Positions 1 to 8,479 of a DNA stretch of 64,000 bases are shown here, one piece after another. This DNA is from Mycolicibacterium sphagni (GTDB taxonomy: Bacteria; Actinomycetota; Actinomycetes; Mycobacteriales; Mycobacteriaceae). The stretch's first letter is position 1; every line of letters begins with the position of its first letter. The translations under genes and the position numbers were made by a program. Where the stretch lies: assembly GCF_002250655.1 (NCBI RefSeq), contig NZ_NOZR01000026.1, positions 27,452 through 91,451 of the forward strand, written 5' to 3'. The notes below the pieces were generated by a model, which searched no databases, was not told the origin of the DNA, and saw only the letters and a list, made by a program, of their open reading frames with translations.

Positions 1-768
1 CAACAGTTGTCGGGCCACGTGAGGCAAGTGGCGCGGCGGCATTTTCATCCACACCATCGCGTGTAGCGGAAAGCCGAGCCGCTCGGGCAATACGTCGACG
101 TCGTAGGTCAGGGTCGTCGAAGCCTCCAATGCGTTGATGCGTCGCTTCACTCGGGCAGGCGACCACCCGGTGCGCTCGGCGAGCTGCGCGTGGGCGGTCC
201 GACCGTCGGCGGCCAAGGCCTCCAGGAGTGGGCGGTCCTCGCTGGCCGGTGGGACGGGATAGGCAGTCGCCGCGGCTGGCTGCTCCGCCAGTGCGGCCGC
301 TTGGCTGCTGCCGAGGGTGTGCCCGTAACCGGTCCACACCGCGCCTGAGGACTCCCCGAACACGTGGAGGACGAGGTCGACGTCCATGCTCAGCACGGAG
401 GATGTGCGCGGCAGGCGATGGAGCAGGCCGTCGCTGCTGTCGCCCAGCGGGGCGCGCACGATGCACACGAGTTCGGTCCAGCCCGACAGCACATTCGCGT
501 GGGTGACCTCCGGGCGGCGCGCCAGTGTCTCGGCAACCCGTGGCAGGTCCTCGGGTTTGGTGTGTACCCGGACGACCCACTGGCACTCGCCGTACACCCG
601 CGGATTGACCAGGCCCACGACGCGCAGCACACCGTCCCGGCGCATCGCGCGATACCGCCGCGCGACCGTCTGCTCGGGCACCCCGATCACCTCGCCGATC
701 CGGCGAAAAGACGCACGCGGCGAGAGCTGCAGCGCGTGCAGAATCTGGCCATCTAGTGGTGCCAGCAT
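1..768 (-). CDS. Lrp/AsnC-type transcriptional regulator with two HTH modules, C-terminus cut by window edge
   Basis: The frame opens at an ATG whose complement is at 766-768 and stays open to base 1, giving 256 visible codons without a stop. Residues about 1-50 read as an AsnC helix-turn-helix (LDGQILHALQLSPRASFRRI, then an EQTVARRY recognition helix). An effector-binding region follows, and a second winged-helix module starts near residue 180 (ALAADGRTAHAQLAERTGWS). Tandem-module AsnC proteins are common in actinobacteria. It diverges from the LLM oxidoreductase at 900 across 131 bp and probably senses a small metabolite. The ligand is unknown and the C-terminus is missing. Confidence 0.85.
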   Translation of the reverse strand, partial: MLAPLDGQILHALQLSPRASFRRIGEVIGVPEQTVARRYRAMRRDGVLRVVGLVNPRVYGECQWVVRVHTKPEDLPRVAETLARRPEVTHANVLSGWTELVCIVRAPLGDSSDGLLHRLPRTSSVLSMDVDLVLHVFGESSGAVWTGYGHTLGSSQAAALAEQPAAATAYPVPPASEDRPLLEALAADGRTAHAQLAERTGWSPARVKRRINALEASTTLTYDVDVLPERLGFPLHAMVWMKMPPRHLPHVARQLL

Positions 769-899
769 GACGAAAACAATACGTATCGGCGACACATGGT
801 GCTGTTTTTTGCCGCATCAGGTGCGTGAGCTCGCCGAACTGGCCAGTCGGGGTTGACGCTGGCAATGGTCAGCGCGGGCAGCGACTTGGAGGATGCGTC

Positions 900-1742
900 A
901 TGAAGATCGGCATCGGCTTACCGAACCACGTCGCAGGTGTCAGTGGATCGGCGATGGGTGCGTGGGCTCGTCGTGCCGAAGAACGAGGATTCGAGTCCGT
1001 CACCACGATCGACCGACTGATCTACCCGTGCCTGGATTCCCTGGTCGCGTTGTCGGTGGCCGCGGGCGCGACCAGTGAGCTCGGTCTGGTGACGAATGTG
1101 CTTCTGACACCGCTGTATTCAACCCCGGTACTAGCCAAGCAACTCGCCACCGTGGCCTCGTGTGCCGGTGACCGACTCACCATCGGTATCGGTGTGGGAT
1201 CCCGGCCCGACGACTATGCCGCGGTGGGGGTGGACTTCGGCAAGCGGGGTCGAGTCCTCGACGATCAGATCGAGGCAATGCGTCGTGCGTGGTCGGGGCA
1301 AACAACGTTATGCTCTGCGCCAGTGCAGATTCCGTTGCTGTTCGGCGGACGGTCCGAGGCCACCATTCGACGCGCCACCACTGTCGGCGACGGATGGGTG
1401 GCAGGCGCGCTGCGCGACTTCCCGACGCAGTCGGTGTTCGCCGACCGGGTACGCGCGGGCTGGCAGGCAGCCGGGCGGCCGGGGGAGCCGCAGATTCATG
1501 CCTCCGTCAACTTCGCGTTGGGCTCCGACGAGGTGGTCCAAGCCGGTCGCGATCACCTGGCCCGCTACTACGGGTTCAAGCCGGACTACGCAAAACTGAA
1601 CGTGGACGACATGATTCACTCCGCAGAAGAGGCGCGCCACACCGTCCGCGGCTACCGAGACCTGGGCTTCGATCGGCTGTTGTTCCACCCCGCCGTCGCG
1701 TCACTGGATCAGATCGATCGTCTGGCCGACGCCGTGCTCTGA
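900..1742 (+). CDS. LLM-class (luciferase-like, F420/FMN) oxidoreductase
   Basis: The 280-residue product starts MKIGIGLPNH. The ATG at 900 was chosen because GGAGG lies 7 bases before it, whereas the longer upstream frame has no such site. It shows the bacterial luciferase TIM-barrel pattern: an early strand with GFESV, then TNVLLTPLYSTPVLAKQLAT, then the GDRLTIGIGVGSRPDDY block typical of F420-dependent enzymes. It is somewhat shorter than the usual 290-330 residues of the family. It diverges from the AsnC regulator, which is a plausible controller. The cofactor (F420 rather than FMN) is inferred from the mycobacterial setting; the substrate is unknown. Confidence 0.85.
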   Translation: MKIGIGLPNHVAGVSGSAMGAWARRAEERGFESVTTIDRLIYPCLDSLVALSVAAGATSELGLVTNVLLTPLYSTPVLAKQLATVASCAGDRLTIGIGVGSRPDDYAAVGVDFGKRGRVLDDQIEAMRRAWSGQTTLCSAPVQIPLLFGGRSEATIRRATTVGDGWVAGALRDFPTQSVFADRVRAGWQAAGRPGEPQIHASVNFALGSDEVVQAGRDHLARYYGFKPDYAKLNVDDMIHSAEEARHTVRGYRDLGFDRLLFHPAVASLDQIDRLADAVL

Positions 1743-1751
1743 CGGCGTACT

Positions 1752-2609
1752 TCAGCGCAGGCGGGGGATCACCTCGTCACCGAGTCGCTTGACCCAGCCT
1801 GCCGGATCGGGGTTACCGGGCAGGGGCCCGGTGTTGATCAGGTCGAAGCCCAACTGGGCGTAACTGTCCAGCGCGCGCAGGTAGGTATCGACGTCAGCGA
1901 AGGGATCGTCGAAGTACCCTGCGGTGAGCCGGATTTCACCGAAGTCGCGGCCCACAGCGTCGCAGTGACGGCGCAGCACGTCCAGTTTGTGCGGGAGCTC
2001 CTCGATCGCCGATGTGCTGTTCCAGACGTCGGCGTACTGAGCCACCAGTCGCAGGGTCTTCTTCTCGCCGTCGCCGCCGAGCAGAATCGGTGGCCGACGG
2101 ATCGGTTGCGGCCGGCAGAGGGTCTCGGCGAGCTGGTAGTGCCTGCCTTCGTAGGGCCCGTCATTGTCGCTCCACATCTGCAGGCAGATCTGCAAGGTCT
2201 CCTCGAGCATCTCGAATCGCTCGCGCAGCGGCGGGTAGGGGATGCCGAGGCCGTGATGTTCACGGTCGTACCAGGCCGCGCCCAGGCCAAGCATCGTGCG
2301 TCCGCCGGCCAGGACGTCCAGCGTCGTCATGGTTTTGGCCAGCACGCCGGGATAGCGATAGGTGACGCCGGTGACCAGCAGGGTCAGTGTGATCCGGTCG
2401 GTCTTGCCGGCCAGATAGCCCATCGATGTGTATCCCTCCAAGAACGGGTTCTCGGCGCCGCCCATCGGTTCCATCTGGAAGAAGTGGTCGGCGAGGGTGA
2501 ACATGTCCACCCCGGCATCGTCGGCCGCCTTGGCAGTCGCCGCCATCATGGGCGCCAACCGCTCCGGCGGTCCGGGCAGGAAGTCGATGTAGTGCACTCC
2601 CAATTTCAT
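1752..2609 (-). CDS. LLM-class F420-dependent oxidoreductase
   Basis: The 285-residue product starts MKLGVHYIDF. The start at 2609 is preferred over an ATG at 2633 because AAAGGA precedes it and the family usually begins at this strand. The 2633 ATG would overlap the MarR stop by 8 bases, so translational coupling is possible. Family blocks are AGVDMFTLADHFFQM, GVTYRYPGVLAKTMTTLDVL, GGRTMLGLGAAWYDREH and ILLGGDGEKKTLRLVAQYAD. It lies directly downstream of the MarR gene on the same strand and is likely cotranscribed. It is convergent with the unrelated LLM gene at 900-1742 (9 bp apart). The substrate is unknown. Confidence 0.88.
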   Translation of the reverse strand: MKLGVHYIDFLPGPPERLAPMMAATAKAADDAGVDMFTLADHFFQMEPMGGAENPFLEGYTSMGYLAGKTDRITLTLLVTGVTYRYPGVLAKTMTTLDVLAGGRTMLGLGAAWYDREHHGLGIPYPPLRERFEMLEETLQICLQMWSDNDGPYEGRHYQLAETLCRPQPIRRPPILLGGDGEKKTLRLVAQYADVWNSTSAIEELPHKLDVLRRHCDAVGRDFGEIRLTAGYFDDPFADVDTYLRALDSYAQLGFDLINTGPLPGNPDPAGWVKRLGDEVIPRLR

Positions 2610-2625
2610 TGCAGTACCAATCCTT

Positions 2626-3060
2626 TCAATCATCTAGTCGACCAAGGAGATCGAGCGCCTCGTTGATCACCCGGCGTTCGCTCTCGGTGTAGCGGTCGTG
2701 CATGGCCCGCACCAGCCATTCCTCGCTCGCCTTGCGGTCGCTCTCGGCGCGTCGGCGCCCCAGCGCGGTGAGCGTGATGAGCCGGCGTCGACCGTCATGG
2801 GGGTCGGGCGTTCGATCGATCAGCCCGTGCCGATCCAGACCTGCCACGGTGGCGGCCATGGACTGCGGGCGAACACGTTCCGCGCCGGCCAATTCGCTGG
2901 TCGACGCGGGGCCCTCCTTGAACAGGCGTAGCAGCACCGCCGTCTGCGAGGCAGTGATGTCGTCGGCGGTGGCGACCTCCCGCAGCCGGCGGCGCAACCT
3001 GCTGAACATCACCCGCAGTTCTTGGGCGGCCCGGATGGCCGACTCCTCCGATTTAGCCAT
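2626..3060 (-). CDS. MarR-family transcriptional regulator
   Basis: This 144-residue winged-helix protein has the expected MarR order. An N-terminal dimerisation helix (ELRVMFSRLRRRLREV) precedes an HTH near residues 52-75 (STSELAGAERVRPQSMAAT), and a wing contains the DPHDGRRRLITLT signature. Its ATG lies 4 bases from a pair of tandem dyads at 3065-3092. A TAGACT hexamer six bases before the ATG suggests a leaderless mRNA with its -10 element inside the operator, so autorepression is likely. It is followed by the LLM oxidoreductase and faces the flavin monooxygenase, the probable target. The inducer is unknown. Confidence 0.93.
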   Translation of the reverse strand: MAKSEESAIRAAQELRVMFSRLRRRLREVATADDITASQTAVLLRLFKEGPASTSELAGAERVRPQSMAATVAGLDRHGLIDRTPDPHDGRRRLITLTALGRRRAESDRKASEEWLVRAMHDRYTESERRVINEALDLLGRLDD

Positions 3061-3064
3061 ATAG

Positions 3065-3092
3065 ACAGTCTAAACTGTACAGTTGTAACTGT
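3065..3092. promoter_or_regulatory. Tandem MarR-type operators between marR and monooxygenase genes
   Basis: Two 14-bp elements abut exactly: ACAGTCTAAACTGT at 3065-3078 and ACAGTTGTAACTGT at 3079-3092, both of the form ACAGT-N4-ACTGT. The second is a perfect dyad (ACAGTT-GT-AACTGT). The junction itself forms the palindrome AACTGTACAGTT. The block sits beside the MarR start and overlaps its likely -10 hexamer. Assignment to this MarR protein is inferred from position. Confidence 0.7.
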
Positions 3093-3251
3093 CGAATTAA
3101 GGACAGCACGAAATCAGAGCTCGGATGATGGGGGCCGGCGGGAAACGACATCCCGCCACTTTCAACATATAGCTCACCGGGGGGCTTGCGGCAAGACCCC
3201 CGTCATCCCGAAGAATCGCTGCCCTAAGCGAAAACTCACTGCATAAAGGGG

Positions 3252-4751
3252 ATGCGAGTGCGTAATTGTGGACAGGATCGTGCCGTGGTCATCGCCGGGG
3301 GTGGACCGACGGGGATGATGCTCGCCGGCGAGCTGGCCCTGGCTGGGGTGGATGTCGCCGTGGTCGAGCGGCGGAAGGACCGGCAGGTGATCGGCCAGCG
3401 AGCCGGTGGCCTGCACTGCCGCACCATCGAGGTACTCGATCAGCGGGGCATCGCCGACCGGTTCCTGGCGGCCGGTCAGGCCATGCAGGTCGCCGGCTTC
3501 GCTCAGATCCGGCTGGACATCAGCGATTTTCCAACCCCGCACCCCTACGGACTTGCCTTGTGGCAGAACGATATCGAGCGGCTGCTGGCCGACTGGGTCG
3601 AGGAGCTCGCCGTACCGGTCCACCGCGCAACGGACGTCACCGGGCTTGTCCAGGACGAGGGCGGTGTGGACGTCGAACTCTCCGACGGCCGGGCGCTGCG
3701 CGCCCAGTATCTGGTCGGCTGCGACGGCGGACGCAGTAGGGTCCGCAAGGCGGCTGGTATCGACTTCCCCGGCTGGGATCCGACCACGAGTTATCTGCTC
3801 GCCCAGGTTGAGCTGCGCGACGAACCACCGTGGGGCATCCACCGCGACGCCATCGGCATCCACGGCCTGGACAGGCAGAATGACGGCGAACCGGTGCGGG
3901 TCATGGTGACTGAGCGCCAGCTCGGGCCGTCGACTGAACCCACCCTGGATGACCTGAGCGAGGCGCTGAAAGCGGTCTACGGTACCGACTTCGGAATACA
4001 TTGTCCCACTTCGATTTCTCGGTTCACCGATATGACGCGCCAAGCGGCGGCTTACCGCAACCGGCGGGTACTGCTGGCCGGGGACGCCGCTCACGTCCAC
4101 CATCCGGCCGGCGGCCAAGGTCTCAACACCGGTGTGCAGGACGCGGTGAACCTTGGCTGGAAGCTCGCCGAGGTGGTCAATGGGTATGCGCCTGAGACGC
4201 TTCTGGACACCTACCACACTGAACGCCACCCGGTGGCGGCCGGCGTGCTGCACACCACGATGGCACAGATCGCATTGCTGCGCACCGACGACCGTACAAA
4301 AGCATTGCACGACAACGTCTCCGACCTACTCAGCATGGACCAACCCCGCAAGCTGTACGCCGCGCGCATGTCCGGCCTGGACATCCATTACGACCTGGGC
4401 GACGGGCATCCGCTGCTCGGACGGCGCATGCCTGATCTCGAACTGGTTATCGGCACCGGACCGGTGCGAATGTTCACCCTCCTGCACGACGCCCGGCCGG
4501 TGCTGGTCACCTTTGGTGACCTGGACCACGCCGACGCGGCAGGATGGGCGGATCGACTCACGTTGGTGGCGGCCCGTTACGACGGCAACTGGGAGCTTCC
4601 GGTGATGGGCGCCGTAAGCGCGCCCAATGCGGTTTTGATTCGCCCCGACGGATATGTGGCGTGGGTGGGCCACGGATCCGCGGACGGCCTCAGAGACGCG
4701 CTCACCAGCTGGTTCGGGCCGCCCTCCTTGGCTAACCCGACAGCAAGGTGA
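3252..4751 (+). CDS. Class A FAD-dependent aromatic monooxygenase
   Basis: This protein of about 499 residues carries all class A flavoprotein hydroxylase motifs. The GGGPTG dinucleotide fold is near residue 16, the DG motif (LVGCDGGRSRVRK) near 155, and the GD motif (RVLLAGDAAHVHHPAGGQGLN) near 277. A C-terminal thioredoxin-like tail follows, as in phenol and polyketide hydroxylases. The N-terminus also resembles rifampicin-type monooxygenases (general family resemblance only). The ATG at 3252 is very close to AAAGGGG, so a GTG at 3258 may be the true start. The facing MarR gene with two operators suggests an inducible detoxification or degradation step. The substrate is unknown. Confidence 0.9.
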   Translation: MRVRNCGQDRAVVIAGGGPTGMMLAGELALAGVDVAVVERRKDRQVIGQRAGGLHCRTIEVLDQRGIADRFLAAGQAMQVAGFAQIRLDISDFPTPHPYGLALWQNDIERLLADWVEELAVPVHRATDVTGLVQDEGGVDVELSDGRALRAQYLVGCDGGRSRVRKAAGIDFPGWDPTTSYLLAQVELRDEPPWGIHRDAIGIHGLDRQNDGEPVRVMVTERQLGPSTEPTLDDLSEALKAVYGTDFGIHCPTSISRFTDMTRQAAAYRNRRVLLAGDAAHVHHPAGGQGLNTGVQDAVNLGWKLAEVVNGYAPETLLDTYHTERHPVAAGVLHTTMAQIALLRTDDRTKALHDNVSDLLSMDQPRKLYAARMSGLDIHYDLGDGHPLLGRRMPDLELVIGTGPVRMFTLLHDARPVLVTFGDLDHADAAGWADRLTLVAARYDGNWELPVMGAVSAPNAVLIRPDGYVAWVGHGSADGLRDALTSWFGPPSLANPTAR

Positions 4752-4803
4752 TCCACACCGCCGTGTCATAGTCTGGAAAGCGCTTCAGACACAGAAGGCG
4801 GCA

Positions 4804-5160
4804 ATGAGCGACCACGAAGTCAAGATGATCATCCTGTCGACAGACGACCTGGATGAATCGATCCGGTTCTACGGCGACACCCTGGGTATGGCGCTGAAAT
4901 TCCGCGACGGCACCCATTTCGCCGCTCTCGACGGAGGTCCGGTCACCTTGGCACTGGCCACCGAGATCGACCATCCGATCCCGGGCCAGGTCGTCGTCGG
5001 TATCAAGACCGCTGACGTCGACGCGGCGGCGAGAGCCGTGGAAGCCAGCGGCGGCGGGATCGTGAAGGGCCCGTATGACGATGCGCATGAGCGTCGCGCC
5101 GTGGTCTACGACAGCAAGGGCAACGGGCTGGTCTTCTACAGCCCGCTCGCGCCCAAATAA
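4804..5160 (+). CDS. VOC (glyoxalase/bleomycin resistance fold) family protein
   Basis: The 118-residue single-domain protein shows one VOC beta-alpha-beta-beta-beta repeat pair. It opens MIILSTDDLDESIRFYGDTLG, continues with FAALDGGPVTLALATE in the middle, and ends with the YDSKGNGLVFYSP strand typical of the fold. The start at 4804 is the first Met before the fold; upstream codons in the frame are not family-like. It follows the monooxygenase by 52 bp on the same strand and may share its transcript. Its last 25 bases overlap the end of the convergent IclR gene. Whether it is an enzyme or a binding protein cannot be told. Confidence 0.82.
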   Translation: MSDHEVKMIILSTDDLDESIRFYGDTLGMALKFRDGTHFAALDGGPVTLALATEIDHPIPGQVVVGIKTADVDAAARAVEASGGGIVKGPYDDAHERRAVVYDSKGNGLVFYSPLAPK

Positions 5161-6005
5161 GTCGCAGCTGCGACGAGGTGCTTGCCGAGCGCGTTGATAC
5201 GGTGCATCGGCAGGGCGACGAACGGGTGTACCCCAAGGATCAGCGCCACCTGGCCCCGGTCGTCGAACACCGGTGCACAGATCGAGGCGATGGGTTGCGG
5301 CCTTGGCGCCGAGTCGTTTTCGGGCAGTAGGCCGATAGTGGCGCATTCGACCAACAGCTGATCCAGCATCTCTCGGACGTGCGCGGGGACATCGTCGCGC
5401 AATGTGCCGACCAACTGGGTCATCTGGCCCAGCGCGGGTGTGGTCCAGTCGATGTCGAAACCCCGTTCGCGGGTGCGCACCAACACCCGCTCCAACCGTT
5501 CGGCGAGTTCGGGATTCGACGATCCGGACCGCGCGATCCACGCTCGCTGCTCCGAGGCGCTGTCCCATGCGGCGAAGGCGACTCCGAACGGGGGCGCGTA
5601 CGCGATCCGCTCGCCCGGCATCGGGGTGTGGGAGACCCCCTCGCGACCTTCGAACGCGGTGATCACCAGTGCATCGCCGACGCGCTCGACCACCGAAGCC
5701 GCGTAGCCGAGCTCGCCGGACACCTGCACGGCCGCCGCGTGTGCGGCATGGGCCAACGGTCGCACCGCGTCGGTGCGTGCTGCGACGACGGCCAGCGCAG
5801 GCCCGAGGCGAAATGCCTTGCCCACCGGATCGCGGGTGACCCAGCCGCGATCGCTGAGCGTTTTGAGGATGGAGTGCGCGGTCGCCTGCGTCAGGTCGAG
5901 CTCTCGGACGATGTCCGAGAATCGCAGCTGCTCGTTACCGGGCCTGGCGAGTAACTCGATGACGTCCAGGACGCGTTCCGTCGGGGCGGACGTCGTCCCC
6001 TTCAT
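5136..6005 (-). CDS. IclR-family transcriptional regulator
   Basis: The 289-residue protein has an N-terminal winged helix (RFSDIVRELDLTQATAHSIL, residues about 28-47) followed by the IclR effector domain. Its middle strand region includes VERVGDALVITAFEG, and its C-terminal part includes PIASICAPVFDDRGQVAL. The length is slightly above the usual 250-280. It diverges from the alcohol dehydrogenase operon across 82 bp containing a small dyad, so it probably controls that operon. Its 3-prime end overlaps the glyoxalase-fold gene by 25 bp. The effector is unknown. Confidence 0.93.
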   Translation of the reverse strand: MKGTTSAPTERVLDVIELLARPGNEQLRFSDIVRELDLTQATAHSILKTLSDRGWVTRDPVGKAFRLGPALAVVAARTDAVRPLAHAAHAAAVQVSGELGYAASVVERVGDALVITAFEGREGVSHTPMPGERIAYAPPFGVAFAAWDSASEQRAWIARSGSSNPELAERLERVLVRTRERGFDIDWTTPALGQMTQLVGTLRDDVPAHVREMLDQLLVECATIGLLPENDSAPRPQPIASICAPVFDDRGQVALILGVHPFVALPMHRINALGKHLVAAATYLGASGL

Positions 6006-6035
6006 CCTTGACTCCAGCCCTGCGTATTTCTACTG

Positions 6036-6048
6036 TCATTTTGAATGA
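6036..6048. promoter_or_regulatory. Candidate IclR operator
   Basis: TCATT-TTG-AATGA is a perfect 5+5 dyad midway between the divergent IclR gene and the alcohol dehydrogenase gene. IclR regulators usually bind short dyads in such positions. The assignment is by position only; a dyad this short also occurs by chance. Confidence 0.4.
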
Positions 6049-6087
6049 TCGAGATCCTATCTCGGTAATTAGAGAAAGTGAAGCACC

Positions 6088-7140
6088 GTGCGCGCAGCGG
6101 TATTGCGAGACGGCAGGCTCGAGGTACGCGAGACAGCCGACCCACAGCCCGGCCAAGGCGAACTACTGCTACGTACCTTGAGCACCGCGATCTGCGCGTC
6201 GGACGTGCACTTCATGGACCACCCGCAGCTGAGCGTGGACGACCCGACCGGGCGCTCCCTGTACGACCCGGAGCGCGACATCGTGCTCGGCCACGAATTC
6301 GTCGGCGAGGTGATCGCCCACGGGCCCGGATGCAGTGACGCGTTCCCGGTCGGCTCGCGCGTCACCTCGATTCCTATCCGGCTGGTCAACGGGGGAGCCG
6401 ACGGGGCGCGCATCATTGGCCAGCACCCGGAGGCGCAGGGCAGTTTCGCCGAGCTCGTGGTGGTCGGCGAAGCGATCGCCAGGGTGGTGGCCGGGGATGT
6501 GTCCAGTGACGCGATCGCCGTGGTCGACGCCTTCGCGGTAGGCGAGTTTTACGTCCGGTCGGCGGCGGTGCAGCCAGGTGAGATCCCGATTGTCATCGGG
6601 GCGGGCGCGATCGGTCTGTCTGCGGTGGCCGCGCTGGCCGCTCGAGGGATCGAACCGATCGTCGTCTCCGACTACCAACAAGACCGGCGTGATCTTGCGT
6701 GCGATGCATTCGGAGCGCACGTGGTGGTCGACCCGGCGCAACATTCCCCGTTCGACGTGTGGCGGCAACTGCGCGTAGAGCGCAATCTGTGGGGGCCGTG
6801 CGTCGTCTTCGAGTGCGTCGGCGCCGCGGGGCTGATTCAGAAGCTCGTCGAATCCGCGGATATGGCCACGCGCATCTACTGTGCCGGCGGCTGGTATACC
6901 GGCGACACCCTCGACATCACCGCCGCGACACGGCAGGGCGTGACCATCCAATTCGGCGGCGGGCCCATGCCCCAGGACTGGTACGGCACGCTGGACGCGA
7001 TCGCCGCCAAGCGCCTCGACCCCCTGCCCAGCGTGGGTAGGATCGTGACCCTCGACGAGGTACCCGAAGCTATCGACATGGCCCGCCGATCCGAGGGGCC
7101 GCCGCGCATCATCGTTCACCCGAACGGAGAGACTGCATGA
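6088..7140 (+). CDS. Medium-chain (zinc-type) alcohol dehydrogenase
   Basis: The 350-residue MDR enzyme starts at GTG 6088. It has the catalytic-zinc site Cys-Ala-Ser-Asp (STAICASDVHF, residues about 32-42) and the GHEFVGEV block near 70. A Rossmann motif (VIGAGAIGLSAVAALAARG) lies near 170 and an ECVGAAGLIQ block follows. The four-cysteine structural zinc loop is absent; the region has GARIIGQHPEAQGSFAE instead, as in several bacterial members. It is first of three tightly overlapping genes (SnoaL-like, then SDR), suggesting one oxidative pathway under the divergent IclR regulator. The substrate is unknown. Confidence 0.88.
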   Translation: MRAAVLRDGRLEVRETADPQPGQGELLLRTLSTAICASDVHFMDHPQLSVDDPTGRSLYDPERDIVLGHEFVGEVIAHGPGCSDAFPVGSRVTSIPIRLVNGGADGARIIGQHPEAQGSFAELVVVGEAIARVVAGDVSSDAIAVVDAFAVGEFYVRSAAVQPGEIPIVIGAGAIGLSAVAALAARGIEPIVVSDYQQDRRDLACDAFGAHVVVDPAQHSPFDVWRQLRVERNLWGPCVVFECVGAAGLIQKLVESADMATRIYCAGGWYTGDTLDITAATRQGVTIQFGGGPMPQDWYGTLDAIAAKRLDPLPSVGRIVTLDEVPEAIDMARRSEGPPRIIVHPNGETA

Positions 7141-7538
7141 GCGAATACCAAGACCGCCAGGATATTTCGGATCTGTTGATACGGTATGCCACCGGCATAG
7201 ACCGCAGAGATTGGGATCTGTTCCGGACGGTGTTCACCCCCGATTGCCAGCTCGACTACGGCCAGATCGGGTTGTGGGACGGAGTCGACGCGGTCACCGA
7301 GTTCATGGATGTCGCGCATGCTGCCGCCGGCTATCTCATGCATCGGATCAGTAACATCGTGATCGATCTTCAGGGTGATACGGCTGTCACCCGCTGTTAC
7401 GTCGATGCATGGATCATGGCTGCGGACAACAATTCTGGCGTAAATGCCAGAGGATTCTACGACGACGAAATCGTGCGCACCGACGTCGGGTGGCGAATCG
7501 CGCGCCGCACGTTCACCACGGTGCAGGTGGTGTACTGA
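7137..7538 (+). CDS. SnoaL-like / NTF2-fold small polyketide-cyclase-type protein
   Basis: The 133-residue protein begins with the ATG of an ATGA overlap with the dehydrogenase stop. The pattern is that of the SnoaL-like domain: DISDLLIRYATGIDRRDWDL, FTPDCQLDYG with its cavity Asp and Tyr, then a mid-region His (YLMHRISNIVIDL) and a C-terminal strand (GWRIARRTFTTVQVVY). Relatives act as dehydratases, cyclases or isomerases. Sitting between an alcohol dehydrogenase and an SDR, it most likely supplies an isomerase or dehydratase step of the same pathway. Confidence 0.85.
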   Translation: MSEYQDRQDISDLLIRYATGIDRRDWDLFRTVFTPDCQLDYGQIGLWDGVDAVTEFMDVAHAAAGYLMHRISNIVIDLQGDTAVTRCYVDAWIMAADNNSGVNARGFYDDEIVRTDVGWRIARRTFTTVQVVY

Positions 7539-8359
7539 TGAGTGCCGAGTTCGCGACCAAGTATGGCCCCTGGGCGCTGATCGCCGGCGCCTCCGACGGC
7601 GTGGGTGCGGCCTTCGCCGACGCCCTGGCCGCACGCGGTCTCAACGTCGTGCTTCTCGCCCGGCGTCTCGCGGTGCTCGACGAGGTGGCGACGGGCATCC
7701 GTGATCGCCACGGCGTCCAAACCCGAACGCTGGCCGTGGATCTCGCAGGGCCCGGGGCGGCGCTCGCGGTTGCCGAGGAAACCGCGGACCTCGAAGTCGG
7801 GTTCCTGGTGTACTGCGCCGGCGCCGACCCGGACTTCAAACCGTTCCTGTCCAACTCCATCGAGTCCGCCGAGGCGATGGTGCAACGCAATTGTGTGGTG
7901 CCCATGCAGTTGTGCCATCACTTCGCCCCGCCGATGGTCGAGCGGGGAAGGGGCGGGATCGTGGTGTTCGGTTCCGGCGCAGGCTTTATCGGCGGTCCCA
8001 ACATGGTCGCCTACGGCGCGACCAAGGCCTTCGACATGGTGTTCGCCGAAGCCCTGTGGAGTGAACTGCACGGCAAGGGCGTCGACGTGATCGGGTTGCT
8101 CCTCGGCAAGACCGACACCCCCGCGCTGCGCAAGCTCGAACACCAACGCGGCACTCTCGCTTCCGAAGACGAATCGCCGGCCGACGCGGTACCGGTCAGC
8201 GACGTGATCGATGAAGCCTTCGCCAATCTGACCAATGGGCCCACGGTGCTCGTCGGTGAGCAGATGCGGGGCGTCGCACAGCTGCTGGCATCGATGAACC
8301 GCAACGACGCAGCCCGGATGATGGCGGAGATGATCTCGACGGTGATGGGCTCGGACTGA
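7538..8359 (+). CDS. Short-chain dehydrogenase/reductase
   Basis: The 273-residue SDR starts at ATG 7538, where TGATG overlaps the previous stop. It has a glycine-rich cofactor motif (GASDGVGAAFADALAARG, residues about 14-31), the NAD(P)-fold CAGADPD block where NNAG normally sits, a catalytic Ser in VVFGSGAGF, and YGATK as the Tyr-X3-Lys pair. The C-terminus is SDR-like but ends in a Met-rich helix. It is last gene of the IclR-facing operon. Cofactor preference and substrate are not evident. Confidence 0.88.
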   Translation: MSAEFATKYGPWALIAGASDGVGAAFADALAARGLNVVLLARRLAVLDEVATGIRDRHGVQTRTLAVDLAGPGAALAVAEETADLEVGFLVYCAGADPDFKPFLSNSIESAEAMVQRNCVVPMQLCHHFAPPMVERGRGGIVVFGSGAGFIGGPNMVAYGATKAFDMVFAEALWSELHGKGVDVIGLLLGKTDTPALRKLEHQRGTLASEDESPADAVPVSDVIDEAFANLTNGPTVLVGEQMRGVAQLLASMNRNDAARMMAEMISTVMGSD

Positions 8360-8479
8360 GTCGAAAGTCGGCCCAGCTCAAGGCGCCGGATGTTTATCGA
8401 TCGCGGATCTGGATAGCTATAGCAGTACCAGGCACATAGTTACCAAAGCACGATCGACGCACGATTGGAGCACGAAGCC

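Noticed and set aside
779..786. ATACGTAT palindrome before the AsnC gene
   Set aside because: At eight bases it is too short to call an operator, although its place 11 bp before the start codon is suggestive.
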